DNA of 7,031 nt from Bacteroides sp. (GTDB lineage: Bacteria; Bacteroidota; Bacteroidia; Bacteroidales; Bacteroidaceae). Made by a program: the position numbers and the translations under genes. Location: the NCBI GenBank assembly GCA_019416685.1, contig DXWV01000042.1:46477-53507 (forward strand). Direction: 5' to 3'. Below the pieces are notes generated by a model. The model was not told where the DNA came from and did no database searches. It worked only from the letters and a program-made list of their open reading frames with translations. Below are positions 6,729 through 7,031 of the stretch, one piece after another (positions within the stretch are counted from its first letter, which is position 1; each line of letters opens with the position of its first letter).

Positions 6729-6821
6729 GTATTAACATTGTTAACGCCACATCAGGCATCCTATTCTTTATATTATAAAAGTACGTATTTTATAGGTGTA
6801 AATTATGCATATTAAATATGG

Positions 6822-6839
6822 GTTAATTAGGTAATTAAC
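6822..6839. repeat. Perfect 8-2-8 palindrome, possible operator
   Basis: GTTAATTA and TAATTAAC are exact complements around a GG spacer. It lies 15 nt upstream of a weak -7-like box at 6855, where an operator or activator site could sit. The bases are simple and AT-rich, so chance is a real possibility. Confidence 0.5.
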
Positions 6840-6854
6840 GGAGATTTAAATACG

Positions 6855-6862
6855 TTACTTTG
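6855..6862 (+). promoter_or_regulatory. Weak -7-like box in the right intergenic region
   Basis: TTACTTTG differs from TAnnTTTG by one position, with no -33 partner. If real, it would give a leader of about 155 nt to the possible start codon at 7024. Confidence 0.2.
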
Positions 6863-7009
6863 TAATGAATAAATGGTATATAATAAAACGTTGTTTATCA
6901 ATGAAATAGTGCGTTGAAATACTATAGAGATATATTCAACTCATTATTTATAATAAAGAGATAATTGATGATTTGTGAATTCTGATTGTTATTAAGAAAA
7001 GTGTTTCAA

Positions 7010-7023
7010 TAAACGTTCGTTTA
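7010..7023. repeat. Perfect 6-2-6 palindrome directly before a possible start codon
   Basis: TAAACG and CGTTTA are exact complements around TT and end immediately before the ATG at 7024. A partly similar site, AAAC-GTT-GTTT, occurs at 6887-6897. It could be a small operator or a leader hairpin, or chance. Confidence 0.4.
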
Positions 7024-7031
7024 ATGGCACA

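Larger units (their letters stand above)
6730..7031. other. AT-rich intergenic region without a credible gene
   Basis: No frame on either strand here gives a protein-like sequence. Short inverted repeats occur: TTAAC/GTTAA (6732-6744), TATAAAA/TTTTATA with a 7-nt spacer (6774-6794), an 18-bp palindrome (6822-6839) and a 14-bp palindrome at the right end (7010-7023). An ATG at 7024 (ATG GCA ...) could begin a plus-strand gene that runs out of the window, but too little is visible to call it. The region probably serves as upstream control DNA for a gene to the right. Confidence 0.6.

Noticed and set aside
5453..6759. Minus-strand open frames overlapping purT and its terminator
   Set aside because: They are shadows of the purT frame with no recognisable protein features.
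3518..6921. An 11-mer, gcgttgaaata, at both 3518-3528 and 6911-6921
   Set aside because: Several shared 11-mers are expected by chance in an AT-rich 7-kb window, and the flanks do not match.

Overview
This is a chromosomal segment of a Bacteroidales bacterium, most likely Bacteroides or a close relative. The evidence is two proteins close to Bacteroides versions (a RelA/SpoT-type enzyme and a DUF4301 protein), AT-rich leaders without Shine-Dalgarno sequences, and -7 boxes of the Bacteroides form TAnnTTTG at suitable distances from start codons. The genus assignment rests on recognition, not a database search.

Layout. Positions 1-1799 (minus) hold the first 599 codons of a long RelA/SpoT-family (p)ppGpp enzyme. 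Its C-terminal regulatory part lies outside the window. Its synthetase domain looks intact, but the HD hydrolase domain has lost most of its metal-binding and catalytic signature residues, so it is probably a synthetase-only, RelA-like enzyme. Its leader carries a long near-perfect inverted repeat (1814-1895) built from four copies of an 11-bp unit. Divergently, 1998-3515 (plus) encodes a 505-aa DUF4301 protein with motifs that resemble sugar-nucleotide transferases. It ends at a strong terminator (3534-3572) that can work in both directions.

Positions 3594-5361 (minus) form a compact, AT-rich two-gene cassette: a 374-aa RecF/OLD-like AAA ATPase, then, one base after its stop codon, a DUF3226 TOPRIM-like gene. 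Together they look like a split version of the ATPase-TOPRIM architecture of OLD-family nucleases, which are often linked to phage defence. The second gene has an in-frame TAA at codon 49 that separates the TOPRIM glutamate from the DxD motif, so this copy is probably inactivated. A CAA-to-TAA change explains it, and the rest of the frame is undamaged.

Positions 5490-6656 (plus) encode PurT, the formate-dependent GAR transformylase of purine synthesis, with its own promoter-like box and a terminator (6683-6728). The last 300 bases (6730-7031) are AT-rich, contain no credible gene, and hold two short perfect palindromes and a possible start codon at the window edge.

The core genes (relA, DUF4301, purT) appear to be housekeeping and independently transcribed. 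RelA and PurT both touch purine-nucleotide economy, but nothing here shows co-regulation. The ATPase-DUF3226 pair is the accessory element, set between two core genes.
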